Source: Centropus unirufus (Eukaryota; Chordata; Aves; Cuculiformes; Centropidae). Taken from it: a stretch of DNA of 64,000 nt. Below are positions 50,255-62,955 of this stretch, piece by piece (position 1 is the stretch's first letter; every line of letters begins with the position of its first letter). Position numbers and translations under genes: made by a program. The stretch is taken from the NCBI GenBank assembly GCA_013397695.1, contig VYZI01000101.1, positions 2,583,538 to 2,647,537 of the forward strand, read 5' to 3'. Below the pieces are notes generated by a model that had not been told where the DNA came from, made no database searches, and saw nothing but the letters and a program-made list of their open reading frames with translations.

Positions 50255-53200
50255 ATGAGTTGCACAATTGAAAAAGCCCTGGCAGATGCAAAAGCGCTGG
50301 TGGAGCGGCTACGGGAACACGACAACGCAGCAGAAGCTCTTATTGAGCAGACGACAGCTCTTAACAAGCGGGTTGAAGCAATGAAACAGGTTTGTTTTCC
50401 AACTTTGTTTACTCTCTTAACAAAGAACAACTTGGAAACACATAATTTAGAGTAGTTTTTCTGTGCTGCTATGCATTGTAGAATAGGTATTTTATTTGGT
50501 TAATCCTTTAATGCCATACTAAGTATTTTCATTATAGGTGTGACTGTGATCCAAAAACAGGTTGTTTGCATATTTAGTTTGTTCCTGTGAAGAAGTTCCC
50601 TCTGTTACTGTATCTTAAATAATGAAAACTAGCATTTAAATAATTTAATAATAAATAATTTAAATAATGCCCACTGCAGGCATCTGAGGTATGAAACTTT
50701 TTCATAAACAAAGGTGATAGTTTTGGGTATCTAAAGGCCGGTGTATTAGTAACAATGGCAGAATTGGGTTTGTTTGGTTTGATATTACAGTTACCAAAAC
50801 AAGCATTATCTTGCTGGGTCCTGACTTAAACTGACATTAGAAATGGTCCTTGTTGACTGAAGGAGTGATGCTTACCTTTGGTTACTCAAATATATTGTGG
50901 TGGTTGTTTTGTTTTATTGGTTTTTAATAACCAGTACCAAGAAGAAATTCAAGAGCTCAATGAAGTAGCAAGACATCGTCCTCGGTCTACGTTAGTGATG
51001 GGTATCCAGCAAGAAAACAGACAGATCAGGGAATTGCAACAGGAAAATAAAGGTAAATGAATATTTTGTCCTTTACAAGTTCCAGCTTCACCACTGGAAT
51101 CCATGAGACTTTTACTATGGATCTAGTCTCAAAAAATTGTTCTAGAAAAAATTTGTTCTTCTAAGCTTGGTTTCTCAGTTGAACTGATCACAGTGCGAAC
51201 TAAAGGAGTCCCAGCGTCCAGCCGTTGGGACTAGGATTAACAAAAAGAGCAAGTTGTGGGAAATGACTTTTTCAGTCTTTATCTAATGTTTGGCACACGT
51301 GAGGAAACAAACATAACTTACTTCTGCAATACAGGAATCTATTTGGAAATGTGGTTTTCTGCTGCTAAAAATAACTAATTTAGGAGCAGCCAGGACAAGC
51401 TGCAGTGTAAATGCAGTAGTGTAGTCCTTTCTGGATCCTGTACACTAGGAATATGCTGTTCTTCCTGGAATACCTTAGGTATTCGAACATATATATTCAG
51501 CAAAGGAGTCAATGGTCTTAATTTGTATGAATCTTGTCTTATCTGAGGAGTTACTGGCCTTTGACTTAGTATATTTTGAACACAAGACATTTTTAAGTCC
51601 TGTTTTACCAAGTTGTAGATTAAAACAGATCTGTAAAGTCCTTTCCAGCTTTTGCACAGTGGGGCTTATAGCAGCCAGAGAGAAGCTCCTCAGTTACTCT
51701 CAGGACAGCTTCTATCAACTAAAGAGACTGAACAGGAAGTCATAGTAACAAAAGACCTTCTGTTTTCTGACTGAGCAAGGAGGTTCCTAGGGCAGCCACC
51801 ACTGAAGGTACTTGCAAAGCTGAAGTCTATTTTATGGTGCAAGGTGAGGGGACACTCAATTAGGGGCTCCTTCTGATTTTCTGAAGCTGAAGTGCTTTGT
51901 GTTTTGATTTCGTTCTTCTCTGTTAAGCTTTAACTGAACTTTCAATTGTGTTGGCAGAGCTACGCACATCTCTGGAAGAACATCAGTCTGCGTTGGAGCT
52001 CATAATGAGCAAGTACAGAGAGCAGATGTTTAGGTTGCTTATGGCAAGCAAAAAGGATGATCCCAGTATAATAATGAAGTTAAAAGAGCAACATTCCAAG
52101 GTAATAACTTCATTTTTTTTTGCCTTTGCTTTTTCAGTTAACACTTAAGTTAGCTTGTAGTGGATCGGTTCAAAGCTTTGTCTCACTTTTTATATCTTTA
52201 TACAAAGAAGTCCTAAGCTTTAAAATCCTGTCCATGAAACACGACCGGGTAACTTGATCAGTCCAACCTGACTGGCTTCTGATTTATTTAAGCTTTTATA
52301 AAGTAGCATTTAATTATTGTATCTACTTAACATCCCTTTGCTTTGCCTGGGTCTTTTAAGGCAACTGCCCTATTATACTTGCAGATGCCCATAGATCTCA
52401 GTAGCGTTCAAACTGGCTTTAACTTACGCTTGTGACTCCAACAAGTAATTAGTAAACCTGGGCTTACTAGGGAGAGCAGGAGGAATAAGCTTTCTAAACT
52501 TAATACTCAGTTTTTTCCTTCTAAATACCATGAATTAAAAAAATATATATTCTAAAATATGGAATATGAATATGGAATAACTGAGCGTATGCTTCTCCTC
52601 TTTCCTGCTTCAACCCTTGATTCTCATTTTGGTACAGATCAGGCTTGCTGAGTAGAATCCAGGGCAGCCTGACATGCTTGAAGGGTGGTGAAACTTTCTC
52701 ATATTGGGTGTACAATCCTATGGCTTTTGAAAACTAAAAAATCAAAGTGCTGTGTCAAACAATGCTTTTGTAAACTATCACAAGTGAGATATGTATGAAT
52801 ATTCAGCAGCTTCATATAAGAATAATGTAGGTTTTCATGGCATTAATACATAATACATGTATTTTCAGGAAAAATCATGAAATACCGAAAAAAAAATCAT
52901 GAAATATCTAAACAAAAGCTTTCTAACAAAGTATTGTATGAAACATAAACATCAGAAAACACTGTAACTGTGTAGGCAAACTTTAGTTCCATAACTAGTT
53001 TTCTAATCTTCAACAGACTTCAACAAACCAAGTCTGCAAAGCAGAGTTAGGGTCTGCATACTGGGGGAAAAAAGGTTGAGAATTTGATGCTTTCTTTCCC
53101 CCTTGTGAAGTCATGGGTATATGATTAGAAATTAGTGGGACTACTTAGACTGGTAGGACAGAATGTACTGGATAAAAACTATATCTTTAACATAAACTCC

Positions 53201-56200
53201 TAAAAAATGAGATGGATGTATTCATTTCAAAAGGAGTTACCTTATCATACAGTCTAACATCCCCCAGCCTCAGGAGAGGGTAGTTTTGTATCCAAGGCAA
53301 GAGGGTAAAATTATATCTATTCTTAAGAGAATTTATCATCCTTATCTTGACACTTGGGATTTATGGAATTTCATCATTTCTTGTTCTGATCAGCCATCAC
53401 ATTCAGTAAAATTGAACAATCTTGAAGCAGTCTTTAAATACTTCTCTCCTGTTAACTAAGAAATCCATTGTGCTGAAGGAATTAATCTCATTGTCAGCAG
53501 TAATTGCTGTTCTCTCACATGGCACCCATTAACTTTAGTGCCTATTTACAGAAGATTAGTAAAAAATCTTTGATTCCTCTAGATCAGCGAGCACCTCCTT
53601 TAAACAGAACAGCAGTTTTTTTTGTCAGTGTTGTACTCACGAGGAAAGCATGTGCTGGTAGTAAAGTCCCTGATCCAAGTGTGCTGTTTGAGTGCACTCA
53701 ACTGAAACAAGGCCTAAAAACGTCTGGGGTTTTTTTCTTCAGAGAAGAAACCATGTCTGGGAAGTACAAAGGAAAGGGATAGTAAAAGTGTTTATAGGTG
53801 TTAGTAGAGGCTGACTTCATAAAGAAACAATTCCACTGCATATTACAGCATGTAAGCTTTACCCGCCTTGCATCCAGGCTAGATCCTTAGTTTTGTGTTG
53901 GCATCTGATCTAACATTCGGAACCTCAGAACAGGCCCTAGATCACATTGATCAACAGGCAATGCAGGCAGGGAAAACCGGAGGTAGGGAAGACAGCAGCG
54001 TGCATAACAACCACTGACTCCTTTCTGGGTCTCTTCAAGGGTAAAACCTTGCCAACTCATTCTTTTACCATTGATCACAGCTTCCTTTCACACTAAATTT
54101 AGTTTTCCTTTGAAAAAAATGTTTCAACCTTCACTGGCTGTGCCAGACTTGGGAACAGGTTTCAAACAACAGGAATAAACTTTCCATACCCTGATGTTCT
54201 TATCTGAGTTTTGTCTTTCTGCATATCCAAAGTGGTGCAGCTCCTGCAAGACAGGAAGGCCTTGTCAGAGCAAGCATGTGACTAACCTGCAGGTATTTGG
54301 AAGGCAGGGAAGCTGTGGAAAACACCAGTTGAAACACAGATCAAGTCCTAAGAAGGGATCACTGTGTGGCAAACCAGGCTTGTTTAAATTGGCAGGGCCA
54401 CAGCAGCTGCCCATGCTGTGCTAAGTTATACAGAACTTGTTTTCTCAAATGTAGGCCTCTGCTCACATTTTTATTAAGTGGCTCAGCAGCCAAGGTGAGC
54501 ATTTAATGCCTCGCTTGTTTTTAATAATGCAGCAAAAGTGTCACTAAAGCTGGCATTGTTTAATTTTTATGCCTTAGGAACTGCAAGTGCACGTGGACCA
54601 AATCACAGAAATGGCAGCAGTGATGAGGAAAGCCATTGAAATCGATGAAAGGCACGGCTGTAAAGAGCAGGAGAGGATCGTTCAGCTGGAAGTAAGTCCA
54701 AAATCAGAACAGCACTGGCACGAATAGCAAGGGGCTGGCTGGCTAGGTGTTATCATGGTTAATCTTATGACTTACTGCGTCAGTCACAACCTGTTTTGTT
54801 GTGCTTTCCTTGTTGGGTGGGCTGTAAGTACTGATTTCCCCAGTACCGATTGCTCTCAAGACTTGCGCAAGCAAGACTTCATCACCAGAAATCAGGGATT
54901 GATATTTATGTACTGCCTTCAGCTTTCTCTTTTTTGGAGTCTCTGAGTGTAGCGAATAGCTAGGAAATAATACAAATTCATCCTTCATTCATAAGTTACC
55001 AGGTGCAATAATAATCACACACCTTTTGCTTTTTTATTTTTGGAGTTCAGTAATGGTTTTGTGCTTTGGGGGGAGGAATCCTCAGTTGCTTTTTGCTTAA
55101 ATGGTGTTGCTCTTTAAATGCTAGCAAAGCAGTTCATTATGAGGCAGAGTACATGAAAAGAATGGGAGATATTTTAAAATCCAGATTGGAAGAGACCTCT
55201 GAGATCATTGAGTCCAACTGTTCCTGTGTGCCACTAAACCCTATCTTGAAGCACCTCATCTGGCCGTCTTTTAAATGCCTCCAGGGGTGGTGACTCCACC
55301 ACCTCCCTGGGGAGCCTCTGCCAGGGCCTGATGACTCTTTCAGTGAAGGATTTTTTCCTGATGTCCAATCTGAACCTCCCCTGGTTCAGGGGAGGCCATA
55401 CATCTTGAGGCCATTCCCCCTTGTCCTATTCCCTGTCACTTGGGAGAAGAGACCAGCACCCACCTCTCCACAACCTCCTTTCAGGGAGGTGTAGGCAGTG
55501 ATAAGATCTCCCTTCAGCCTCTTCCAGGCCAAGCAACCATAGCTCCTTCAGCTGCTCCTCCTAAGATGTGCGCTCCAGCCCCTTCACCAGCCTCATTGCC
55601 CTTCTCTGGACACGCTCCAGAACCCCAACATCCTTCTTGGAGTGAGAGGCCCAGAACTGAACACAGGATTTGAGGTGCAGCCTCACCAGTGCCGAGCCCA
55701 GGGACAGAATCACCTCCCTGGCCCTGCTGGCCACGCTGTGTCTGATCCAGGCCAAGATGCCACTGGCCTTTCTGGTCACCTTGGCCAGTGCTGGCTCCTG
55801 TTCAGCTGTTAGCCAGAAAATTCAACATTTGAACTTAGTTTCCCTTGTTTTACCCATCTTTGTGTTTTAAGTGATTGTTTTTTGGATACTTAAGGGCCTT
55901 TCAAAAGGGCAGGAGTCAGAAAGCTGATGTTGAGCACTCTCTGATGGCAAATCAGTATTCTAATCCTTATACTTGTGTTTGGAATAGAGGGGAGGAGAAA
56001 TTATTACTGTGGTTATCTTTACTTTGTTCTGGAGTTTTATTAAACACCTTTTCTTTCTCTGGTTATAGCAAGAAAACAAAGGCTTGAGAGAGATTCTTCA
56101 AATTACTAGAGAATCATTCCTGAACCTCAAAAAAGAAGATGCATCGGAGAGTACGTCTCTGTCAGGATTAGTAACAAGCAGTGATTTGAGCCTAAGGAAG

Positions 56201-56206
56201 AGCTAA
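50255..56206 (+). CDS. FGFR1OP2: FGFR1 oncogene partner 2 (SIKE-family coiled-coil protein)
   Basis: Coding exons: 50255-50389, 50935-51052, 51958-52100, 54578-54691, 56069-56206, all with AG/GT junctions and agreeing phases (0, 1, 0, 0). The product is 215 residues (start MSCTIEKALADAKALVERL, end SLRKS) and is nearly identical to the human protein as I recall it. It is a small cytoplasmic, largely alpha-helical coiled-coil protein of the SIKE family, reported in STRIPAK phosphatase assemblies and in wound-healing studies (wit3.0); in people it is a fusion partner of FGFR1 in a myeloproliferative disease. Human also makes a 253-residue form with 38 extra residues after the HSK sequence; I found no matching exon in the intron 52,101-54,577. 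The start follows an acceptor at 50,251-50,252, leaving only two UTR bases in that exon, so the 5'UTR is upstream. Confidence 0.97.
55165..55812 (-). mobile_element. CR1 LINE 3' fragment, antisense to FGFR1OP2
   Basis: The longest CR1 here, about 650 bases. From the 3' end it reads agattggaagagacctctga, gtggtgactccaccacctcc, ccattcccccttgtcctatt, cattgcccttctctggacac, the reverse complement of CR1. It lies in the last FGFR1OP2 intron. Confidence 0.95.
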
Positions 56207-58810
56207 GGACTGTGGAAGTCGACAAGCTTCGATTACACACGTTACAGCGTATCAGGGGTCACTTGTCAAGCACTTGTTACTGAATAGGGCACCAGCAAGC
56301 ATCTGAAACTCCAGTTTAGTGGCTTTCATACGGCATAAAATAAATCAAAATGGATATTCTCCAAAACCCTCAGTGGCAGGTTAATTGCCATGGATTGAGC
56401 TCCAGTAGGGAATGGATTCATGCGCTTACTGAATTGGGAATTATTTTTATATTGAGTCATTTTGCAGGTAAAAGGCCAGTTTTCAAATGATTTATACAAT
56501 TCATTGCTCATACGAAGCTTCAGTGCACCTGTTACAAAATAAAGGTGAGATTTAAAGTCTGATCTCTTCCTAAAGAGTAGTAACGTATGAATATGCTTCG
56601 TGCATGATCCAGGTTAGCCTTTTTTTCCTTTTTCCTAAGTTTTTCCAAAATCCTCATTTTGCAACAAACCAATTTAATAGAAAGGGCAGCATAAAACTTA
56701 AGGATTTCTGTGTATTGGCCATGGAATTTCCTGTTCCAGTATGAGGCTGATTGCTTAAACATGAGCAGTGTTTTGTGGTTCTTCAGTAGTTGTTTTTTTT
56801 TATAATTGAAGGAGATTCTTTGAGATATGTAGACCTAATTGGATTGTCAAGACATGAAAAGAGCTGCTCCCATTTGGTTGCTTTCTGGAATGCTGGTAGC
56901 ACAGTGTAAAAGTAACAGCTGAGGCAGAATGATGAGAGAAAATCAGGCATTGTTTTCTACAGAGAAGAAGTCCCATCCATTTCTTCTCTTCATTGCCTGT
57001 CCAAACTTCCTGACTGGGAATTGGCAATTTGAATGCACCCAAAACTGTAGCAGTAGGAGGGTGGTTGGCGGAAGAGGGAGAAGCTCTACAAGGCATGCTG
57101 GCAGTAATCAATACTCCTGATTTTTCATTTAAGTACTAAATATTCATCAAGGAAATTTTCGAGTGAGTTTCAGGTACGTCTTACGTTTGCACTAGGAAAA
57201 GTTCCAGTATGCTAAACTGACACCCTGGTTGCTTTTAATGCTGAAATACTTGCAGAAGCGAAAAGGAATTGGCTTCTCTAGATCCGAGTGCTGCATCTGT
57301 CGTGTGCCGGTATGATAGAGGTGCTACACAAGCCAGGTTTGTAGGAAAGGGGTGCTGAAATCATTCAGCTTTGCCTTTTGTTTGTCAGGCTACTGCTTCT
57401 TGGTCAAGGCAGCAAGAACATTCCTGAGCAACCTGCGTGAGTTGAAGATGTGCCTGCTCCCTGCAGGGGGTTAGGACTGGCTGACCTTCGTGGTCCCTTC
57501 CAACCCAACCCATTCTATGGTTCTGTCAATGTGTTCTTTCCTTGGAATGTGCTCTTAAAGCAGGAGACTGAAAGCTTTAACCACAGAGAACCAGAGATCC
57601 ACATATGCCACCCACAGCTGAATATTTTTGCTGTTTAATAACTTGCAAAATGAGTTGAACTCCTACTCTGCAATCAACTGTCACTTAATCAAATTTGATT
57701 TTTCAAAGAAAAGAATTCAGCACCAAGCATTTCTGAGCACCTCAGGTTTAAATACAGCTTCCTTTGCCATCGAACAGCTGCGCTGGGCTCACAGGGAATG
57801 CGCCACGGGTCTGAGTGACAACTTCTGGTGCCCAGTGAGCTCATTTATAGGGATCTTCTGATTTTGTCGTATTGCTGTCAGTTGCTCTCCAGTTCTAGTG
57901 CTTTCAAGAGAAGCTGTTAGAAAGAAACATTTAGCAGAGAAAAATGCTATTTTCCAATTCACTAGTAGATATGCTGGGAAATGCAGCTGGAAAGACGGAT
58001 AAACCAAGTTCTCCAAGTTTTCACAGCACTTTTTGTAAATGGAGAAACTGCTACTTCTCACTCCTGAGCATCTTGACTCATTTCTAGGCTTAAGAATACA
58101 CTGAAGATGTTCATGTACACAGAAAAAAAGTGTTAATGATTTCCAAACTCACTAAACATCTGGCTGGAATTTTTTTAGGAACATTTTGGCTCAAACACAG
58201 GATCTGCTGCTCTGTTCTTATTGTTTCTACAACTTGGACAATGCTTCTGTAATTTAGATTTTGCCTTTCTACCATAGCTTGCAAGCCGGTATCTTATCAG
58301 AAGCAGCATCCTTTTTTCGCCAAATGTTTTGTTATTGCAAACTTAGGAGAAATGTTGGGTTCGGTGATTTAAGTTGTTCTTTTTCAAAGTGTCTTTTCAA
58401 CCATTGACTGGTATTGGAGGCATTTGCATCTGTTTAATGCCAGGAGCAGTTTCATGGCTGCCTTCCTGCTTTGTCTTTCAGGTACAATCTCGAGTCACAC
58501 AGCAGAGAGGGGTTGTTAAGCCTGGGGCAGTTCTCTAAGGTTGCTCTATTATGAAATAATGCTTGATTAGTGTTTATTTTTGTAAATTAAAGAAAATGTG
58601 ACTTAATTTATCTATTCCAAGTCTTCACCTTTGATAATGTTCTCCCCTGTCATTCTCCTGACCGGATCACTTCAGGATTTTAAAGGACCTTCACGGTGGG
58701 TGGAGTGACTATTTTTCATTGCGTACCTGTTATTTTTGTAATGCAGATGGCTTGAAAAGAGTTTATGGCAAGAGTTGTGTACTGTACAGTAAACTTATTT
58801 TATCAATAAA
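56207..58810 (+). terminator. FGFR1OP2: FGFR1OP2 3'UTR and poly(A) signals
   Basis: After the stop at 56,206 no splice or other gene is evident. AATAAA occurs at 56,538-56,543 (short 3'UTR) and 58,805-58,810 (long 3'UTR, within an AT-rich context typical of a gene end). Both may be used. Confidence 0.55.
57440..57525 (+). mobile_element. short CR1 3' end in FGFR1OP2 3'UTR
   Basis: The block ggctgaccttcgtggtccct then tccaacccaacccattctat is a CR1 3' end in sense orientation, so the long FGFR1OP2 3'UTR would carry it. Confidence 0.85.
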
Positions 58811-59449
58811 GTGGACTGAAAATATGGGTATTGTCATGATTGAAGCCAAGCACAGGGTCCTGTTAGTACCACGTAAGGAAAAATTACATCATTTTGCCAA
58901 GTATCTTAGCTCGTTTTTGTACTGTAAGGCAGGCAGGGCCATTTCTAGTGCTTTTGTTCATGTTGCTGTGTAGCAAAAGAGAAATCCTATGTGAAGTCTT
59001 CATTTTCTCATGGCAGACACCCACTCTTGTCTACACAGGCAGTTATTCATCCTCCAAATGAACCACTGGAACTGTTTACTAATACAGAGGAGCAGCAAGG
59101 ATAAACAGCAGCCCACTGGGCTTGGAGCCTTTGGATCAAAGCATGTTGTACAGAAAGGAGGGGAGAGTTGTGCTTCTTGAAGAATAGTCGACTTGGTTCA
59201 AGCTCTGGGCTCTCTCCTCTTGTGTAAATGAACAGTCATGGATTTCATTCACAAGGTGGCAGGGTACACCACATCCCCATGCTTCTTCAGAAGAGAAACT
59301 TGTTTTCAGCACCATACGTTCTGTGTTTAAAGACAAGGTAATAAATGCCAAGCTAGGTCTCAAATGTGTGTGGCAGCTGTTCAGCTGGCGGACAAGTGTG
59401 AAGGGCAGCCTGAAACTGCTTTGGGTGGCTTTGTGCAAAACAAAAAAGC

Positions 59450-59455
59450 TTTATT
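59450..59455 (-). terminator. poly(A) signal of unidentified minus-strand gene
   Basis: AATAAA on the minus strand (in cttAAATAAAgc) 125 bases after the stop at 59,580, at the expected distance for a last exon. Confidence 0.6.
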
Positions 59456-59579
59456 TAAGTAGCTTTGTTTTTTCAACAAACACATTGGGATTAAAAGCAT
59501 GGGCAATAAGAGACAAAATGATTTTTAGCTTCTATTAAAAAAAAGCAAGCATCTTTAAACCAGAAGAATTTAAGGTTAT

Positions 59580-62069
59580 TCAACAGAAAAGCTCTGTAAG
59601 AACCTGTGTAACTTTCAGGATAGCTGAAACATCGTCTCCATTCAGTGTCTCAAAACTTTGCTAGGAAACACAAAGGAAAGCAATACATGTTAGAAAAGCT
59701 TTCCCTCTAAAAGCTTCAAGGATCCCCATATGTGTTAGGTTCAATCAAGTATTAGCGGAATAAATAATACAACCCAGAAGGATGGTAATAAGAAGCTTTA
59801 CTGGAAATCGAAGAAAAATGAGCATATAGACATGCTTACCAACCCCAGCATGGCTGTGGTCTCGCTGAGCAGCCAGAGAATGACGTGCAGCACAGTGCTG
59901 CTCGCTGGGGAGGCAGGTGGGATGCCTTTGGGGCATCCCCCAGGAGAACAGGAGTTGCCCCAGCGTAAACTCCCCAGCCAGCAGCGCTGTGTCCTCCTAA
60001 ATACCCCCTTCTGCATCAGTGAGGAACCAACTCAGCTTGGTTTGCCCAATTAGTGCAGCCAGCGAGAGCACTGAGCTGTGCCTTTCTCCCACGGGTGTAA
60101 TCAGTGAGAATCCAGGGCTATGAGCTCCCAAATTCCATTTCATTTTTCCCGAGATACGTATTTAGTCATGCCAAGGTCTGTCTGTGAATGGTCATTTTCT
60201 GTACTCCTTACCCAACAATGGATCATGTTCTATTATCCCTAACGTACCGCGTATAAAGAAAACCTGGAGGAACCGCAGTGTTTATGAGTCTGCCTTGTCA
60301 AGCATAGCAGAAGTTACGAAGGAAATGCAGTTTTTACCTTTAATCCTACAAATCGAAGGTGAGGAGGTGGAATGGAAGAGTAGCCTAACAAAAGGAAGCT
60401 GCAGCTACCCGAGAGGATCCTTTGAAATGGAAAAACTCGAGAATATGCCCAGAAATACATCCAGGAAAATAGTCATGCATATATTTTTTCTTAAGCCTTT
60501 TTATTTCTTCCCAAGATTCCTGCACAGAAATGAACGTGTACTACTTTCCTGAGGCAAGAGAGCTAAAATCCTTCTCTCTAGAAAGCCAGAACACACTGGA
60601 TTTATAAATATATGCTGCCTTGCCTCACCTCCCTGACAACCCCCAGGAAAAGGCAGCACTTGAAACTCTGGGGCTGTCGCAGTGAAGCAAGTTCTAGCAC
60701 TAACGGCCCTCACAGAGGGTGCTACACGCATCACCTTCTTGCCTGAAGTGATAAAGCTCTGCTGGAAATCCTTCCACTGGGCATCGTTAACAGAACTGCA
60801 GGTCTGTCCTAACAATTCAAAGTCTTCTGGATTAGAAACAAATAACTGTAAGCACTCCAGAAATAGGGAAAACAAAATGAAAAGCAAATAATTAAATCTT
60901 TTCTTATTAAATAATAGAATCAGAATGGTTTGGGTTGGAAGGGACCTTAAAGCCCATCCAGTTCCAACACCCCTGCCACGGGTAGGAACGCCTCCTACCA
61001 GACCAGGCTGTTCAAGGCTCCATCCAACCAGGGGCATCCACAGCTTCCCTGGGCAACTTGTGCCAGTGCTTCACCACCCTCAGCGTGAAGAATTTCTTCC
61101 TAATGTCTAGTCTAAATCCCTTCTCCTCTCCAATTTAAAGCCATTCCCCCTCATCCTATCACTCCACGCCCTTGGAAAAAGCCCCTTCCCGGCTTTCCTG
61201 TAGCCCCTTCAGGTACTGGGAGGCTGTTACCAGGTCTCCCTGGAGTCTTCTCCAGGCTGAACAGCCCCAGCTCTCAGCCTGTCCTCATAGTAGAGGTGCT
61301 CCAGCCCTCTGATCAGCTTTGTAGTCACCTCTGGACCCACTCACACAGTTCCATATCCTTCTTATCTTGAGGATTCCAGAAATGGACCCAGTGTTCCAGG
61401 TGGGATCTCACAACAGAGGAATAGAGGGACAGGATCCCCTCCCTGGCCTTGCTGGCCACGCTGGTTTTGATGCAGCCCAGGGCGCAGCTGGGCCTTCTGG
61501 GCTCTGAGCGTTCTTTGCTGGCTCATGTTGAGCTTCTCAGAACTTGTTTCTTTCCTTTCTGTATATCTCAGATATTTTTCTTCATTCTGCTTCCCTCCAC
61601 AATTGAATTACATTTTTCCAAATTCTTCATTTGAAAATGAAAGAATAGTTATAAAAGAAAGGAAAAAAAAGTATATTAAAAAGGCCCTTTTACTCAAGCA
61701 CATAGCTCAGGAGTGGAGTTCAGCTCTAGTTGAGAAAAACATGAATTTTCAATGGGAGTCTTTCTTCTCATGGCAAACCACCACTCAGTCAAACACCCCA
61801 TCCAGAAGCTTTAGAATGAATTGTTGAACTATACATTCTGTGACATTAAATTTATTCTGAACCCTACGTTCTGACAAAATACTTTGTTAGCTTAGCTGAC
61901 AGTTGGTATTTTGGCTTTCATGTTATTGGCTACATTTTAAAATTAGGAATTCTGTGATTTTATTTTATTTTTCTAAAAATGACATTGCAAGAAAAGTTTT
62001 AACACTTACCAAATAACCCAACAGTTCTTCTTTACTCATGAATTCTTCAGGATTTGCTCTAAATTCTTG
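59580..62069 (-). CDS. 3' coding exons of an unidentified gene
   Basis: Three exons in transcript order: 62010-62069 (20 codons, containing RANPEEFMSKEELLGYL), 60735-60845 (37 codons, LFVSNPEDFELLGQTCSSV...) and 59580-59660 (26 codons plus stop, ending VTQVLTELFC). Each has a clean AG acceptor with pyrimidine tract and, for the first two, a GTAAGT or GTGATG donor; all are phase 0 and open, and an AATAAA follows. The first two exons share NPE(E/D)F...ELLG, a possible internal repeat. I do not recognise the protein; it does not match TM7SF3 or MED21, which follow FGFR1OP2 in human. The 5' part is missing: it lies further right or beyond the window, unless the in-frame ATG in the first exon (M of EEFMSK) is the start, giving a peptide of only 74 residues. 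The residues are acidic and polar with no membrane segment. Confidence 0.6.
59733..60244 (-). mobile_element. solo LTR, copy B of the 35-kb element
   Basis: About 512 bases similar along their length to 35,005-35,572, with the same order of TATA-like TATTTAGGAGGACACAGCG and CAGTAAAGC on the minus strand. It starts TGTTAGG and ends CCTAACG, one change from the inverted end. It lies in the intron of the unidentified gene, 72 bases upstream of its last exon and in the same orientation. Confidence 0.7.
60918..61548 (-). mobile_element. CR1 LINE 3' fragment, sense to unidentified gene
   Basis: Begins atcagaatggtttgggttgg and runs through gaagaatttcttcctaatgt, ctccaggctgaacagcccca and gatctcacaacagagg, the reverse complement of CR1. 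It lies in the intron between exons 62010-62069 and 60735-60845. Confidence 0.95.
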
Positions 62070-62383
62070 CTGTTTAATATAAAAAAAGGCCAGAGGTCCA
62101 TTATATGCATTAAACAGATTTAAACAGTAATTATTGTGGTTATTCTCGGCTCTTGCTCTAATTAAATTGTGTGTGCTTTTATGAAATGTGTGTGTGTGTT
62201 TTAATGACAAAGTAAGAAAAAGCTTGTTCTTAGTTTTTCTTCATAACTTGTAGCTAATTTATTGTCAATAATATTATTAATTTGAACAAGCAGAAGCAAA
62301 CATCATCGCCAATCATACATTAAAGTTATTCTTTCCGCAACTATTTGTAAACTGGAGCAGACCCATCACAGAAAAATATTTAC

Positions 62384-62429
62384 CTCCACTTCCTTGTGTT
62401 TTTCCTGTCATTGTTTGTGGGTGTCACAC
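62384..62429 (-). other. candidate upstream exon of unidentified gene
   Basis: On the minus strand, cttctttgttctgtcttaag then 46 bases then GGAG/GTAAAT. It has an ATG giving MTGKTQGSG, leaving in phase 1, which does not match the phase-0 entry of exon 62010-62069; read in the matching frame it has a stop. It could be a 5'UTR exon or chance. Confidence 0.2.
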
Positions 62430-62875
62430 CTTAAGACAGAACAAAGAAGTAAATGAGACAGTGTGAATTCCCGACCCACACGCTGCCCCAGAAGCTCTGG
62501 CACACTCTGACAGGTCACATGAAGTCTTTTTTTAGTGTGATTGGTTGGTAAATAAGTTCTAAACTCTAGAGTTCAGAGATAATTTTGGCATTGGTAGGAA
62601 AAGGTTTTTGCATGAATCGCACACAGACGCAGCCCCTAACTACAGTATGAGTTTTAGCAGCACTTGAAAAACGTGCACTATTCTGCAACTACAGCTATGA
62701 CCGGTTAGTAATAACATTCCAGAGTAGTAATTACAGATTAACAATTATAGATTAATAATTTCATTCCATCCATTTGGAAGACCTGGAACCAAGGCTGAGA
62801 GCAGTTGTTTTTTCAGATTAACCAAAACCATGTGACTGCCAAGCCGAAGCCCTCCTCTTCCTTGAAATCCTTAGC

Positions 62876-62955
62876 ATCATAGACTCCTAGGATCACCACA
62901 TTGGCAAAGGCTTCTGAGATCATCGAGTCCAAACAATCCCAAATACAACCAGCAG
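62876..62955 (-). mobile_element. short CR1 3' end
   Basis: The block catagactcctaggatcacc then gagatcatcgagtccaaac resembles the reverse complement of a CR1 3' end of a subfamily other than the fragments at 42.3 and 60.9 kb. Confidence 0.65.

Noticed and set aside
62160..62205. TG microsatellite
   Set aside because: Only about six repeats near 62,190; too short to report.
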